Below, piece by piece: positions 1-12,694 of a stretch of 64,000 nucleotides of DNA. The DNA is from Microvelia longipes (lineage: Eukaryota; Arthropoda; Insecta; Hemiptera; Veliidae), in the NCBI GenBank assembly GCA_018340805.1, contig JACMZG010001913.1, positions 11,175,066 to 11,239,065 on the forward strand. The letters are read 5' to 3'. The notes beneath the pieces are model-generated. The model was not told the origin of the DNA, made no database searches, and was given only the letters and a program-made list of their open reading frames with translations. Every line of letters starts with the position of its first letter. Within the stretch, counting starts at the first letter, position 1. The position numbers and the translations under genes are program-made.

Positions 1-870
1 TTAGTCTTATGCATAGCTATATGTGTGCCAAATCTCAACCCGATCGAGTTATATGTTATTTGAAATGTCCAGTGAGTCATTATAGACCAAGAGCCCAGGG
101 ATGTTTTGTTAATAAAAAGTGTAATGGCTGGAACCGGTCTCAATACCTTCCTGAACAAGGATCTGCAATTCTGCCGACTCGTATCGGATGGGTGTCCCTG
201 GCAGAACGCACTTTAGGGGTCAAAGGTTCTGCCTGGGACACCCATCCGATACGAGTCGGCAGAATTGCAGATCCTTGTTCAGGAAGGTATTTACGAAAAA
301 TTAAACCCGTTTCCAGCAATTACACTGTTTGTTAACTTGGGTGGTAAATTTGACCTGTAAAGTGCATTCTGCCTGGGACGCCCATCCGATACGAGTCGGT
401 AGAATTGCAGATCCTTGTTCAGGAAGGTATTTACGAAAAATTAAACCCGTTTCCAGCCATTACACTTTTTTATTAAATTTGGTGGTTAAATTTGACCTGT
501 AAAGTGCGTTCTGCCTGGGACACCCATCCGATACGAGTCGGCAGAATTGCAGATCCTTGTTCAGGAAGGTATTTACGGAAAATTGAGACCGGTTCCAGCC
601 ATTACACTTTTTATTAACAAAACACCCCTGGGCTCTTGGTCTATTATAGCGGGTAAATGAAGTCATAAAAAATATTTTCTGGATAGCACAACTACAGCGG
701 TAGACTGATTTTTGTACTATGTTTCAACTCTATAGCATAAACACAGTGGGAGCTACGATGATAACAGACACACTAGAGTGAGTAAAAACCACTAAAATTG
801 TCTTAAAAACACTTAAAACGGATAATTCAGTGCAAATGTCCCTTTCAAATTTCTAGTACACAAAACTTTT
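1..870 (-). repeat. Family A dispersed repeat, partial, split by a foldback insertion
   Basis: Bases 1-79 and 647 to about 870 together match the same stretch of the family A copy at 1740-2560 (the cttatacat, aatctcaa-ccgat, gagtcatta, gtcataaaaaatattttc and gcggtagactg blocks occur in the same order). The strand given is that of the 5S-like segment found in fuller copies. The copy is interrupted between 83 and 643 and cut by the window edge. Confidence 0.7.
83..643. mobile_element. Foldback element with TTA target duplication (Harbinger-like MITE)
   Basis: Outer inverted repeats begin TAGACCAAGAGCCCAGG at 83 and end with the complement at 643. Inside are three more copies of a roughly 140-base block (GATCCTTGTTCAGGAAGGTA and neighbours), one inverted and the rest direct, so much of the element can fold on itself. 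TTA at 80-82 and 644-646 flanks it. The uninterrupted family A copy at about 2272-2290 shows what the empty site looks like, which supports TTA as the duplication. A 3-base TWA duplication is typical of PIF/Harbinger transposons; no transposase is present. A partial relative lies at 32085-32206. Confidence 0.7.
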
Positions 871-1329
871 CACTAGTGCAAAATAAATAAAGAAAAGTAA
901 AAATTGTATTTTTAGATTTCAAAATTTGATTTCAAAGAGTTAATGTTTCGAGTGGTCTATTTTTAATGCTGATTCATGACAATAGAATTCTGTTGAGAAT
1001 GATTATTTCCTAGTTAGTCAGATATAACATGCCTTTGCATGATATATCTAACTGTGTCGTACAGAGTATCAAGTCTTTTTATAGGGAAAGTGCAAACAAG
1101 ATAAGCAAAGAAAAGAACAAGTTTTATCCTACTTTATTCTTTGTTTGTCTAAGGTGTCACTATATATGCTTAGAGTAAAATACTGTGACCATAAGTGAGG
1201 ACATTAATTATTTTACCAATTATTTATTTAATTTTATGTTAAAAAATGTATGACATATATCTTTAGTACAAGGATGTCGTACGGAATCTATCCCATGCCA
1301 TTTCCGTGATCTGATATCCTAATAAAAAT
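871..1329. other. AT-rich stretch, no gene seen
   Basis: No coding signal. A short palindrome (AGATATAACATGC / GCATGATATATCT) lies at about 1020-1050. Confidence 0.5.
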
Positions 1330-1690
1330 TCACAATATAATTGTGCGAGAGGCACCTAGGAAATGTAACAAACAAAAAGCAACGCTACATCTGGCAACTG
1401 TTCCATCATTCGACATTCGTCATCATTGATGGCTCGACATAAAATGCATACATACTTCACATTAAATTAGGAATTAATTGAAGGTCAGAGTAAGTTCTGG
1501 CTCTGTCGGCGCCCTGATGAGTTAGACGTAACGAAACAGAGTGGGACATGATATTATGTCGAGCCATCAATGATGACGAATGATGGAACAGTTCCCAGAT
1601 GTTGCATTGCTTTTTTCGTGTTACATTTCCTAGGTGTCTCTCGAACAATTATATTGTGTCAACTATTCATGTTTTGGAAAACACGGTAGT
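1330..1690. mobile_element. Family B foldback element (MITE-like)
   Basis: Inverted arms of about 110 bases begin near CACAATATAATTGTGCGAGA and end near the complementary TCGAACAATTATATTGTG at about 1660. They share CACCTAGGAAATGTAACA and ATCATTGATGGCTCGACAT. The centre carries GGCGCCCTGATGAGTTAGACG. Relatives occur at 11462-11735, 40527-41357 (as a tandem array) and 46140-46975. No coding capacity. Confidence 0.7.
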
Positions 1691-1739
1691 ATCAAATGAT
1701 ATCTAATAAAAATTCTCTAATAAGCAAAAATAATTTATA

Positions 1740-2560
1740 AAAAATCGGGAACGGGGTACCTCGGAACTTTCCCTCATCACATCAAATTCGCTACGCTCGT
1801 CCTCAGAATAAAATTATACTACAACATGTCTTCGGACTCGCTTCGCTCGTCCTCAGAATAAAATTATACTACAACATGTCTTCGGACTCGCTTCGCTCGT
1901 CCTCAGATAGTACATGCATCCGTTTTATTCTCAGCGGTAACCAATACAGCACTGACCACGCTCAGTGCTGCTTAATTTTTACGATCCAACAAAAATCATG
2001 GATATACTATGTCTATATGTCGTATTGAATCCAAACTTAGTATCCTTATTCATTAAGTAAATGTATACACTTGAATCAAATTTAAACTCAATTGAATCAT
2101 TTTCTGATTTTTTAAAAAAAAGTACACAAGTCATTTGATAAAAATGTAACTAATGCTGATAATGAGATGAATTTTAAAACATATGATAGTCTTATACATA
2201 TCCACATGCGTGTTAAATCTCAATCCGATCCCATCATTTTTCTGTTTCATGATTTTTCTAAATTTTTGCTAAGTCATTATTGTGGGTTAATAACATCATA
2301 AAAAAATATTTTCCGAAAAGCAAAACTACAGCCGTAGACTGGATTTTGTACGAAGTTATTCAACTCTATAGCATGGATACAGCTACGATGGTAACAGAAA
2401 CACACACACACACACATACAGATAACTTTGTGAAAACCACTCAGGAGGCTTTTAAAACACCTGAAACGGATAATTTCGGTTTCATCCAGGTTTCGGATTT
2501 CTTTGCAAACACAATATTTTTCCTAATATACCTACGATATAAATGAGGAAAAGTGAAAAT
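1740..2560 (-). repeat. Family A dispersed repeat with embedded 5S rRNA-like segment
   Basis: A near-complete copy. Read on the minus strand it starts ACTTTTCCTCATTTATA at about 2547, passes a 5S-like block at 1990-1930 and ends GAGGTACCCCGTTCCCGA near 1745. Two tandem copies of the block containing GACGAGCGAAGCGAGTC lie at 1795-1905. Other copies are at 1-870, 24785-25745, 29615-29915, 30820-31545, 32990-33875, 43370-43470, 49395-49660 and 62865-63640. Short open frames inside are not genes. Confidence 0.75.
1930..1990 (-). repeat. 5S rRNA-derived segment inside family A
   Basis: On the minus strand AAATTAAGCAGCACTGAGCG followed by TGGTCAGTGCTG lines up with the middle of animal 5S rRNA (AAATTAAGCAGCGTCGGGCG, then GGTTAGTACTT). 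This is the region holding box A and the start of box C of the 5S internal promoter. It is a fragment within a repeat, not a 5S gene. Confidence 0.65.
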
Positions 2561-2814
2561 GTAAGAAAGAAGGTTCTCATAATATGTAGGAACAATTAAA
2601 TAAAGCCATTAATTCCCTTAGTAAACAGCATGGAATATTATAAAATAATACTAGTTATGCAAAGTATTTTGTGGAAATTATCCCAATCACAGGGATACAA
2701 AAATACTGTGGCGGAGCGAAGGAAATTCGCATGCCGAACGAATTCGCATGCCAAGCGAATTTCCTTTGGGATGCGTGTTTCTGTGCTTAACAATCCATTT
2801 TTAGCTTAATGTTC
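2561..2814. other. No gene; small palindrome
   Basis: An imperfect palindrome built on GGAAATTCGCATGCC and its complement lies at 2706-2768. Nothing else recognised. Confidence 0.5.
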
Positions 2815-3067
2815 CGGTTTATGCTTTATAACTTGATCAGTAACTCAATTGTCAAGTAATACTCATTACTCATTTTTCAAAGGAAATGCGCATCATTTCA
2901 CTGTTGGTTATACAAATCCCTACACCTAAAACTGTCAGTGCACACCATTATTTACTCTAGTTTAAAGCTCAGTGTTATCTATAAAGGCTTTACAGCATTT
3001 CCTTTGGAAAAACGAGTTACGAGTTGTGCTTGATAATTGAGTTGCTGCTCAAGTTATAAAGCAGAGA
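2815..3067. repeat. Foldback (inverted repeat)
   Basis: Arms of about 70 bases at 2818-2889 (TGCTTTATAACTTGATCAGT onward, ending AAAGGAAATGC) and 2993-3064 (GCATTTCCTTTGGAAAAACG onward, ending AAGTTATAAAGCA) are imperfect complements around a loop of about 100 bases. Probably a decayed MITE. Confidence 0.55.
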
Positions 3068-4063
3068 CAGGAACCTTTTGCAAGAAATCGAATGTTAAGG
3101 AAGAAAACGCGCGTTTGGAAGGAAATTCGCCCGGCATGCGGAACACGCGCCATAATTATTTTGTAGTAATTAACTTACATAATGTAAATAAAACGTTAAA
3201 GATGAGGATTCAAGAGCTCGTATCGACTCCGGACCATTTTCACTTAAAACTCACAAGCCCAAAAGCATTAAAAACGATTTCCTAAGATTTCCGGTTATTG
3301 ACCACCGTTTTTTTCGATTTTATGTCATTTTATGTGTCATTTTATGTCATTGGAAACAACACCTTACTTGAAATTTAATTTTTTACTATCCTAATTTTGG
3401 TTTTTGGCCATTTTTGATATCTTAAAATGGTCCTATCGACTTCGAACCGGTTTCATTTGATTCAGCGCCTCGAAACCTTTTTCGCGGGGAAAAATAATAA
3501 CCTTGTAATGTAACTGATTTTTGAAATCTTACTAAAAGGTTCAATTCCTACTATAACGCGATTTATTTCCACTAGAAATTCGTTAAAAGCATCTACAAGT
3601 TGGCAGCTAATTTCATTATAAAACACTTATAAAATCATAGACAACTTTTAAAGAATTAATTATTCAATTAAACGTTGTAACTAAAGGTCAGGTCTGCAAG
3701 TTTTAATTTCTTAAAGTATCATTTTTGTTAATTGAATAAGTTTTCAAAATGATTGAATTATTTTTCCACTTAACAATACAATACGGCTTGTTTCTTAAAA
3801 CAAGTCGAAAGCTTTCCTTTCCTATTGCTGTAATCTGAACAACCTCATCGTACTTTTCTAAAAAATGGGCTTCCGGCCCGTAGCCGCTACACGGCATCGG
3901 CCCCTCGAGCCGCTTCGTGCCCACATTGTTGTTGTTTTGTATTATTAGTTATGTTAATATTAATTCTTGTTACATGGCATTTTGCCATGTATTTAACGAA
4001 TTTTCAAAACCTCGCTATTTACAAAACCTTATTGATTTTAGTATTTATTGTACTAATGCTTTT
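3068..4063. other. Intergenic, no gene; isolated GC-rich patch
   Basis: AT-rich sequence without a credible gene. A short GC-rich island at about 3866-3920 (GGGCTTCCGGCCCGTAGCC, then CCTCGAGCCGCTTCGTGCCC) stands out. Part of it (the GGGC..GGCCC hairpin) resembles the end of the SINE at 43785, so it may be an old SINE piece. Confidence 0.4.
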
Positions 4064-4065
4064 AT

Positions 4066-4138
<73 letters not shown>
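4064..4138. repeat. (TA)n microsatellite
   Basis: About 75 bases of alternating TA with one AA interruption. The frames reading Y-I-Y-I are artefacts. Confidence 0.95.
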
Positions 4139-4139
<1 letters not shown>

Positions 4140-4179
4140 TGTTAAAAATCGATAAATAATCCAATTGTATTATGGAAAT

Positions 4180-4765
<586 letters not shown>

Positions 4766-5279
4766 GCTAATATTAAATAATAAAAACAAAAATATCAACA
4801 AGAAAATAAATCGAATTTCTAAAGAAACATGTGAAAAGAGAATTACATTTAAAGGCCAAGAACGTGGTAAGGTGTGCGAGACGGTGTGACTGGGTAGTGC
4901 TTGCCCTAGTTTGAACTCTACTGGCAGCATAACGTATTCAATAGCTTACACATTGCTCTACATAAATACACAATGACAGAGAAAACATGAGGGGTGTAAT
5001 ACTATGTAGAATATGTTAGTAATTTTTTATTAAAATATCAAGTCTAAGAATTACGAGAGAAAATAAATAACTTGAAAGTATAAAAAATAAAATTGAGGAG
5101 ATATAAATTAAAAGATAACATTGTGCAATAAAATTGCAGTATGTATTTTATAATGCATAACAAATATCTAATGTTTCTTAGTAGTGATTTAAATAGATAA
5201 TAAAACAGAAGTATCTGGCCTCACATGCATCTTAAAAGGGTTTCTTTCCTGGGGTAAAGTATTACCAATTTCGGAAGTC
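4766..5279. other. AT-rich intergenic DNA, nothing recognised
   Basis: No coding, RNA or repeat signal identified. Confidence 0.5.
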
Positions 5280-6400
5280 GCATTGAATACAAAGAAATTG
5301 TATTTTAATATTATTAAATTTTGATTCTAATTTTTCCATGGTAATAACAAAATCTAAGAAAAGAGAATTTAATGTAATTTAAATATTGTCAAATCAAAAA
5401 CCAATTTTAGACAATTTAAAAAATCCAAGAAAAGAGAATTCAATGTAATTAAAATATTGTCAAATCAAAAAACCAATTTAAGACTAATTAAAAAATCTAA
5501 GAAAATAGAATTTGATGTAATTAAAATGTTGTCAAATCAAAAAACCAAATTAAAAAATCCAAGAAAAGATAATTCAATATAAATAAAAGAATGTTAAATC
5601 AAAAACCAATTAAAGCCTTATAATAAAATCCAAGAAAAGAGATGCTAATGTAAATAAAATATTGTTAAATCAAACATAAAATTGAAGACTCATTACATAA
5701 TCTAAGAAAAAAGATTCTAATGTAAATAAAATATTGTTAAATCAAAAATCAAATTGAAGACTCATTACATAATCTAAGAAAAGATTCTAATGTAAATAAA
5801 ACTTTGTTAAATCAAACATCAAATTGAAGACTCATTACATAATCCAAGAAAAGAGATTCTAATGTAAACAAAATTTTGTCAAATCAAACATCAAATCTAA
5901 GACTAATTATATAACTTAAGAAAAGAGAATCCAACCATAGAGTGATTTAGTGAATCTAATGTAAATAAAATATTTTAGAATCAAAATAAAATGTTAGTTA
6001 TTTTTATATTTACATTTCTTTGAATTAGTATCTGTTGTATTGGAAATAAAGGTTGATTTGAAGGAAAAGACTAATTACGAAATCCAAGAAAGAGAATTAA
6101 TGTAAATGAAATATTTTCAAAGCAAAGATAATTGTGTGACTGTGGCAGTCAGGATGACAGATGTCATTCAAAAATAATAATGTTTTTGGTTTGGTCACTC
6201 GTTAAGAAAAAAAATATAATTTTACTATTTGTTGCAAGAGAGAAAGGTTTTCTCAACCTCAGAAGTTATTTCAGATGCAATTAAGGTCTTTTAAAAAACG
6301 AATCACAAAATCCAATTTAAATTAAATGTTTTTAAAGCAAAAGCAATTTTAAAACTAATTACAAAATCTAAGAAAAGAGAATCATGTAAATTTAAGGAGC
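5280..6400. repeat. Degenerate tandem array, about 60-75 base unit
   Basis: The module AAATCTAAGAAAAGAGAATT, TGTAAATAAAATATTGT, AAATCAAAAACCAAT, AAGACTAATTA recurs at least ten times with many small indels. Copies weaken and become spaced out after about 5950. Confidence 0.75.
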
Positions 6401-6599
6401 TGAAAATTACGACTCGTAAATTTGTATTTTTATATAACACTATCAAACAATGATATTTTTGAACACAAATGTACATACTTTCAACTATTTTTTTTAAATA
6501 AAATAATTGAATTTCAAAACATCATTTGAAGAAATCTGAAGATGGGCCTTATGTACAGGGCATCACTTTCAACCATGGCGACAAAGAAAGAAAAAATCT

Positions 6600-7932
6600 A
6601 GTAAGATAATATAAGTAATATCTAGTATATACTAGATAATAATGTCTAGTCTAGTAATATAATATAAGTAATATCTAGTAATATACTAGTAGAATAATAT
6701 AAGTAATATCTAGTAATATACTAGATAATAATGTCTAGTAATATAATAGTAGTATAATATAATATAAGTAATATCTAGTAATATACTAGTAGAATATATA
6801 AGTAATATCTAGTAATATACTATATAATAATGTCTAGTAATATAATAGTAGTATAATATAATATAGTAATATCTAGTAATATACTAGTAGAATAATATAA
6901 GTATATCTAGTAATATACTAGATAATAATGTCTAGTAATATAATGTAGTATAAATAATATAAGTAATATAGTAATATACTAGTAAATAATATAAGTAATA
7001 TCTAGTAATATACTAGATTATAATGTCTAGTAATATAATAGTAGTTAATATAATATAAGTAATATCTAGTAATATACTAGTAGAATAATATAAGTAATAC
7101 TAGTATACTACATAATATGTCTAGTAATATAATAGTAGTATAATATAATAAGTAATATCTAGTAATATACTAGATAATAATGTCTAGTAATATAATAGTA
7201 TATAATATAATATAAGTATATCTAGTAATATACTAGTAGAATAATATAAGTAATATCTAGTAATATACTATAATAATGTCTAGTAATATAGTATATAATA
7301 TAAGTAATATCTAGTAATATACTAGATATTAATGTCTAGTAATATAATAGTAGTATAATATAATATAAGTAATATCTAGTAATATACTAGTAGAATAATA
7401 TAAGTAATATCTAGTAATATACTACATAATAATGTCTAGTAATATAATATAATATAAGTAATATCTAGTAATATACTAGATAATAATGTCTAGTAATATA
7501 ATAGTAGTATAATATAATATAAGTAATATCTAGTAATATACTAGTAGAATAATATAAGTAATATCTAGTAATATACTAGATAATAATGTCTAGTAATATA
7601 ATAGTAGTATAATATAATATAAGTAATATCTAGTAATATACTAGATATTAATGTCTAGTAAATAATAGTAGTAGTAATATCTAGTAATATACTAGATAAT
7701 ATGTCTTAATGTAATAGTAGTATAATATAATATAAGTAATAACTAGTTATATACTAGTAGTATAATATAAGTAATATCCAGTAATATACTAGATAATAAT
7801 GTCTAGTAATATAATTGTAGTATAATATAATATAAGTAATATCTAGTAATATACTAGATAATAATGTCTAGTAATATAATAGTAGTATAATATAATATAA
7901 GTAATATCCAGTATATCTAGTAATATACTAGA
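6600..7932. repeat. AT-rich satellite built from TAAGTAATATCTAGTAATATA modules
   Basis: Two alternating modules recur throughout: one of about 35 bases (taagtaatatctagtaatat, actagtagaata) and one of about 65 bases with ataatgtctagtaatataat. Single-base deletions are common, especially before 7300. No coding potential. Confidence 0.85.
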
Positions 7933-9039
7933 GGGGGCAAAGCATATCTCAATACATTGAGAGGCCTGTACATCTTTTTGGGGCTCTCAGGAGCTCTGTT
8001 GAACCTCATTCAAGTGTGAGTTAAGGTTTTTATAAATCAATTGATTTTGGTTTCCTGACATTGTTCATGTTTAGATTTGTATTATTAACATTCTCCTATA
8101 TAAGTTATTGTAATTTTGTACTGATTATTTGATTATATTTATAATCGAAGGTGGTCAGGTTAATCCTTCGATGTTTCAAAATTTAACCTATAGGGTTAAA
8201 TCCTAATAGGTTTTATAAATTATCTCTTCTAGTAATAATACATCTATGCTTTCAACAGTAAAATTCTACACGAAACAAAAATATGAATTGAAAGCAATTC
8301 AAAGAATACATAACAAAATCTTGACTTTAAAATGCGACAATTCTTTCTTTCATTTTATAAAGTTTGATTTCATATGGAATCTAAACACCCTGCCTATAAT
8401 TTGTTTAAAATCTATATTTTGTTAAAAAAATTTCAACTTCCTTTAAAATCATAATTATTTTTAAATGTTAGTGATTAATAACTTGTAGTCTTCCTTAAAA
8501 TGATATAAAGATGTCAAGTATAAAACATTAATGTATGTGAATCAATTTTAATAATAAATTATAATTAAAAATAAGTCAGTTACCTCAAGGTTTTAAAAAA
8601 ATCACCTTGACTTAATTATATATTTAATTTGTCTAACTGCTAAATATGAATAATGACAGTAAAATTAATCTTTTGAGTTTAAAGGTTTCCAATTATTTAA
8701 AAATAAAAATCATGACCATATGCCACTTCTGTAGACAAGGTCGTTAAACCATTAATATTACTCAGTGGCTTATTTATGGGCCCGCATTGCTGGGGAGGGG
8801 CAGCAGTTAGGGGCCCCCAACAAGTTGATGTAAAAAATTGTATTGTGCAATAATATTTTATTTCATTGAATGGACCTCATAATCATATTTAGTGTGAGTA
8901 TAGTTTGTGTATTTTACCAACAAATTAGGTTCCTATTAAATTAAAGATAAGGGCAGTCAATTTTAACATCATCTAATCGCAGGGCCCTCAGTCTTAGTTG
9001 TGCTGCATCATTTACTCACAAATAGGGCCCTATTGAAAC
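7933..9039. other. Intergenic, no gene seen
   Basis: Mostly AT-rich. About 8085-8240 (TATATAAGTTATTGTAATTT, then TGTACTGATTATTT) recurs at about 41425-41520, so it belongs to a dispersed repeat. A GC-richer patch at 8770-8830 (GGGCCCGCATTGCTGGGGAG) was not identified. Confidence 0.4.
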
Positions 9040-9855
9040 ATAGTATAGTCTATCTTAACATCCCCCAGTTAGACTTGGCGGTATACTTAATCTATTAATG
9101 GGGACAAATTAGATCATAGTATAGTCTATCTTAACATCCCCCAGTTAGACTTGGCAGTATATTTAATCTATAAATGGGGACAATTTAGATCATAGTATAG
9201 TCTATCTTAACATCCTCCGGTTAGACTTGGCGGTATACTTAATCTATAAATGGGGACAAATTAGATCATAGTATAGTCTATCTTAACATCCCCCAGTTAG
9301 ACTTGGCGGTATACTTAATCTATTAATGGGGACAAATTAGATCATAGTATAGTCTATCTTAACATCCCCAGTTAGACTTGGCAGTATATTTAATCTATAA
9401 ATGGGGACAATTTAGATCATAGTATAGTCTATCTTAACATCCTCCGGTTAGACTTGGCGGTATACTTAATCTATAAATGGGGACAAATTAGATCATAGTA
9501 TAGTCTATCTTAACATCCCCCAGTTAGACTTGGCGGTATACTTAATCTATTAATGGGGACAAATTAGATCATAGTATAGTCTATCTTAACATCCCCCAGT
9601 TAGACTTGGCAGTATATTTAATCTATAAATGGGGACAATTTAGATCATAGTATAGTCTATCTTAACATCCTCCGGTTAGACTTGGCGGTATACTTAATCT
9701 ATAAATGGGGACAAATTAGATCATAGTATAGTCTATCTTAACATCCTCCGATTAGACTTGGCGGTATACTTAATCTATAAATGGGGACAAATTAGATCAT
9801 AGTATAGTCTATCTTAACCTCCCCCAGTTAGACTTGGCGGTATATTTAATCTACT
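9040..9855. repeat. Tandem array of about 76-base monomers with trimeric higher-order structure
   Basis: Eleven monomers share CATAGTATAGTCTATCTTAA and GTTAGACTTGG. Three variants follow in fixed order: (1) CCCCCAGTTAG with CGGTATAC and CTATTAAT; (2) CAGTATATTTAATC with ACAATTTAG; (3) CCTCCGGTTAG with CTATAAAT. The order 1-2-3 occurs three times, then two further monomers end the array. The larger period is about 226 bases. Confidence 0.9.
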
Positions 9856-9879
9856 ATTTTTTTCTAGTTTTCTGTGTTG

Positions 9880-10515
9880 TGGAGTTATATAGAAATAAAC
9901 AAACAACCAGTATCTTCGCAATTAAAGTTTTTATTTGAAAGCCGACTTTCAACCACTTCTGGCCATCATCAGTCATGCTTGGAGTGCTAAGAAGCTGTAT
10001 GTAGTCAAAATTAAAAAGATTGTATTTACCGCAAGTTAAAGAAGCACAGCTCATTTGCATATCATACATAGTCATTATAGACCTTTAAAAGACAACATTT
10101 AGCAATTGAAGAATCAGCTACCGTCAATACTTGCTGTAAGATATGAATATCCCTGGACTGGTTTTGTCATAACGTCATCATCAGCAAGCGGGGCAACACT
10201 TGAGCTCTCAACTAATAAAGTTATATCAGTGAATAACTTCTAGTCTCAATGAGCACGACGAGCCCTTTGAAGATGAGTGTTGCCCCGCCTGCTGATAATG
10301 GTCTTATACCGAAAGCAGTCCAGGGATATTCATATCCAACAGCAAATATTGACGGTAGCTGATTCTCCAATTGTTATATACAGTCCTTTAAAGGTCTATA
10401 ATGACTATGTATGATATGCTAATGAGCTGTATGATTGCATACAGCTTCTTAGCACTCCAAGCATGACTGATGATGGCCAGAAGTGGTAGAAAGTCGGCTC
10501 TCAAATAAACATTAT
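9880..10515. mobile_element. Large foldback with hammerhead-like cores in both arms
   Basis: Arms of about 280 bases (outer: AAGCCGACTTTC..CCACTTCTGGCCATCATCAG at 9940-9972 against CTGATGATGGCCAGAAGTGG at 10467-10486; inner: GAATCAGCTACCGTCAATA against TATTGACGGTAGCTGATTC) surround a short centre near 10215-10245. Both outer arms carry CTGATGA, a stem-loop, then GAAA (9947-9972 minus; 10467-10492 plus), followed by a possible AGUCGGCU mini-stem and UH. An inner copy at 10292-10314 has CTGATAA. Related in motif to the Penelope-type insertions described elsewhere in the window. Confidence 0.7.
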
Positions 10516-11461
10516 AATTGTGAAGAGACTGGTAAGTTGCTTAGCACTATTTTTTGTTTTAACTATGAATAAAAGTTTAATACAATGTAATTATTTCAAA
10601 TATAAATTAAAAAATTACAACTCAGTTTTTATTTTTAGCTTTGTAGTAGTTTACATTTTGACTTCAGTCTTATAAATAAAAAAAACTAGATAAATATTGC
10701 ATAAATATGTTATTTATAAACTTATTGGCAGTCTGAAGAAAGTTAATAAAACATGTTTAAAGTGGCATGTTTCCAGAAATTTACCTCGGTGAAATGCTTC
10801 TAAAAGGATTAAATTCAGTTATGTTTTTAATAGTGTACTCGTGTTTTTAACTCTAATTTAAAAACCTCAAATAAATTGAGTAAAAATGATTAACACTTTC
10901 CGTAGTAAAAAAGAAGAAATAATAAGATAGCATATGTGTAGATAAAGTAGAAGTGTTTTTTATTTATAACTTTAACAAGATTAAATTTATTTAAATAAGC
11001 TAAGTAGCAAAATAAAATAAATATTGCCAGCCACTAAAACCCAAATCGTTATTACATGTTACACTAAAAATAGATATGTAATTTGTTCATATCTATCTAT
11101 TTGTTCTACAAAGAACAAATAGACTAGAGATTGTTACTATAATAACAATTTATAGTAAGTATTGTGTAATTAAACCAAATACATAATTTTTTTTTTGCAT
11201 TTGTGAACAGGATTGTATTTATGATTGTGTTGCTATTATTAATATTTAGAAATTTTAACTAGTGATGCTTAATAATAATTATTGACGGCAAAAAACATCA
11301 AAATCTCACTGCAAAACGTTAATTAACAGTGTTTATATTAATCAACATTTTTTTTGTTTAAGTATTATAAACTCCACCACTTAGCTTAGTTAAAGTAATA
11401 ATTATTGAAGTAGGATTCAGTTCGTTTTGACTTATAATCTCAATAAACTTATTAATTCAAT
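10516..11461. other. AT-rich intergenic DNA, no gene seen
   Basis: A small hairpin (CTATTTGTTCT / AGAACAAATAG) lies at about 11096-11123. Nothing else recognised. Confidence 0.5.
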
Positions 11462-11740
11462 ATAATTTTTCGAGAGACACCTAGGAAATGTAACAAGCAA
11501 AAAGCAATGCTAAATCTGGGAACTGTTCCATCATTTGACATTCGTCATCATTGATGGCTTGACATAATGTCATGTGGAACATTATGTCGAGCCATCAATG
11601 ATGAGGAATGTCGAATGATGGAACAGTTCCCAGATGTAGCATTGCATTTTACATCCTAGGTGTCTCACGCACAATTATATTGTGTCAACTATTCATGTTT
11701 TGCAAAAAACACGGTAGTATCAAATAATATATACCTTATT
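11462..11740. mobile_element. Family B foldback element (MITE-like)
   Basis: Compact copy: CGAGAGACACCTAGGAAATG at the left, TCCTAGGTGTCTCACGCACA at the right, nearly complementary arms of about 100 bases, and a tiny centre around CATGTGGAACATTATG. The right flank TCAACTATTCATGTTTTGC followed by CACGGTAGTATCAAAT also follows the copy at 1330 and resembles sequence next to the copies at 46140-46975. Confidence 0.75.
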
Positions 11741-11842
11741 AATTATTCACTTTAAATTTAAATATGCATTAAAGTGATCATATATTGAGTAAAGTGAACA
11801 GATAGGAGTCCAGACAACATAGACTATTAACTAAAAGATTAG

Positions 11843-12235
11843 GGAACTATTTAAAATTATTTTTGAGTAGAACTTTATATTATATACTTTTTAAAACTTT
11901 AAAATTATTTTTGAGTAGTACTTAATATTATATACTTTATTAAAACTTTAAAATTGTTTATGAGTAGAACTTTATATTATATACTTTTTAAAACTTTAAA
12001 ATTATTTTTGAGTAGTACTTTATATTATATACTTTATTAAAACTTTAAATTGTTTATGAGTAGAAATTTATATTATATACTTTTTAAAACTTTAAAATTA
12101 TTTTTTGAGTAGAACTTTATATTATATACTTTTTAAAACTTTAAAATTATTTTTGAGTAGTACTTTTTATTATATACTTTATTAAACTTTTAATTGTTTA
12201 TGAGTAGAACTTTATATATACTGTATTAAAACATA
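11843..12235. repeat. Tandem array, about 49-base unit
   Basis: About eight copies of TTTAAAACTTTAAAATTATT, TTTGAGTAG(A/T)ACTT, TATATTATATACTT with alternating small variants (TTTTTAAAAC against TTTATTAAAAC). Confidence 0.85.
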
Positions 12236-12694
12236 TAATAGAGTTCAATTTGAATTATAAACTTAATGTGATGATGTATTTTATATGGGTGGTACTATTT
12301 TTAGAAGGCCCCCAGTATTGTACTCTGAAGGCCATTCAACTGAACAAACCATGACTCTTTGAAGCACATGAGTTCCATGCATGATTATTTGATTATAACT
12401 ATTTTGATCTAGCAGTCAAACTGTTGTTTTGTATCTAAATATATAGTATATTAAAATTGAACAAAAATATAATTTAATAATATATAATAATATAATTTAA
12501 TGACAAATAAGTTTAAAGCATACTAACCTTCAAATGGTTTGAAGCTATACAGCAAGAAAATAAATCAATAAGCTTCTTGTTTTCCTCCATGAATTCTTTT
12601 TTTTTCTTCATCATTTTAAAATTTCGGACAGTTTAAAAATGTACCTTACTATTTTATTGGCTTTTATATTACTCTCAATAAAATAAATGTAAAC
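12236..12694. other. Intergenic, no gene seen
   Basis: AT-rich; nothing recognised. Confidence 0.5.

Noticed and set aside
9..335. 108-residue open frame at the left edge
   Set aside because: Lies across the foldback and family A junction; the translation is from inverted repeats.
10172..10195. Additional hammerhead-like site CTGATGATGACG (minus)
   Set aside because: No GAAA in the right place and no stem II; counted only as part of the inner foldback arm.
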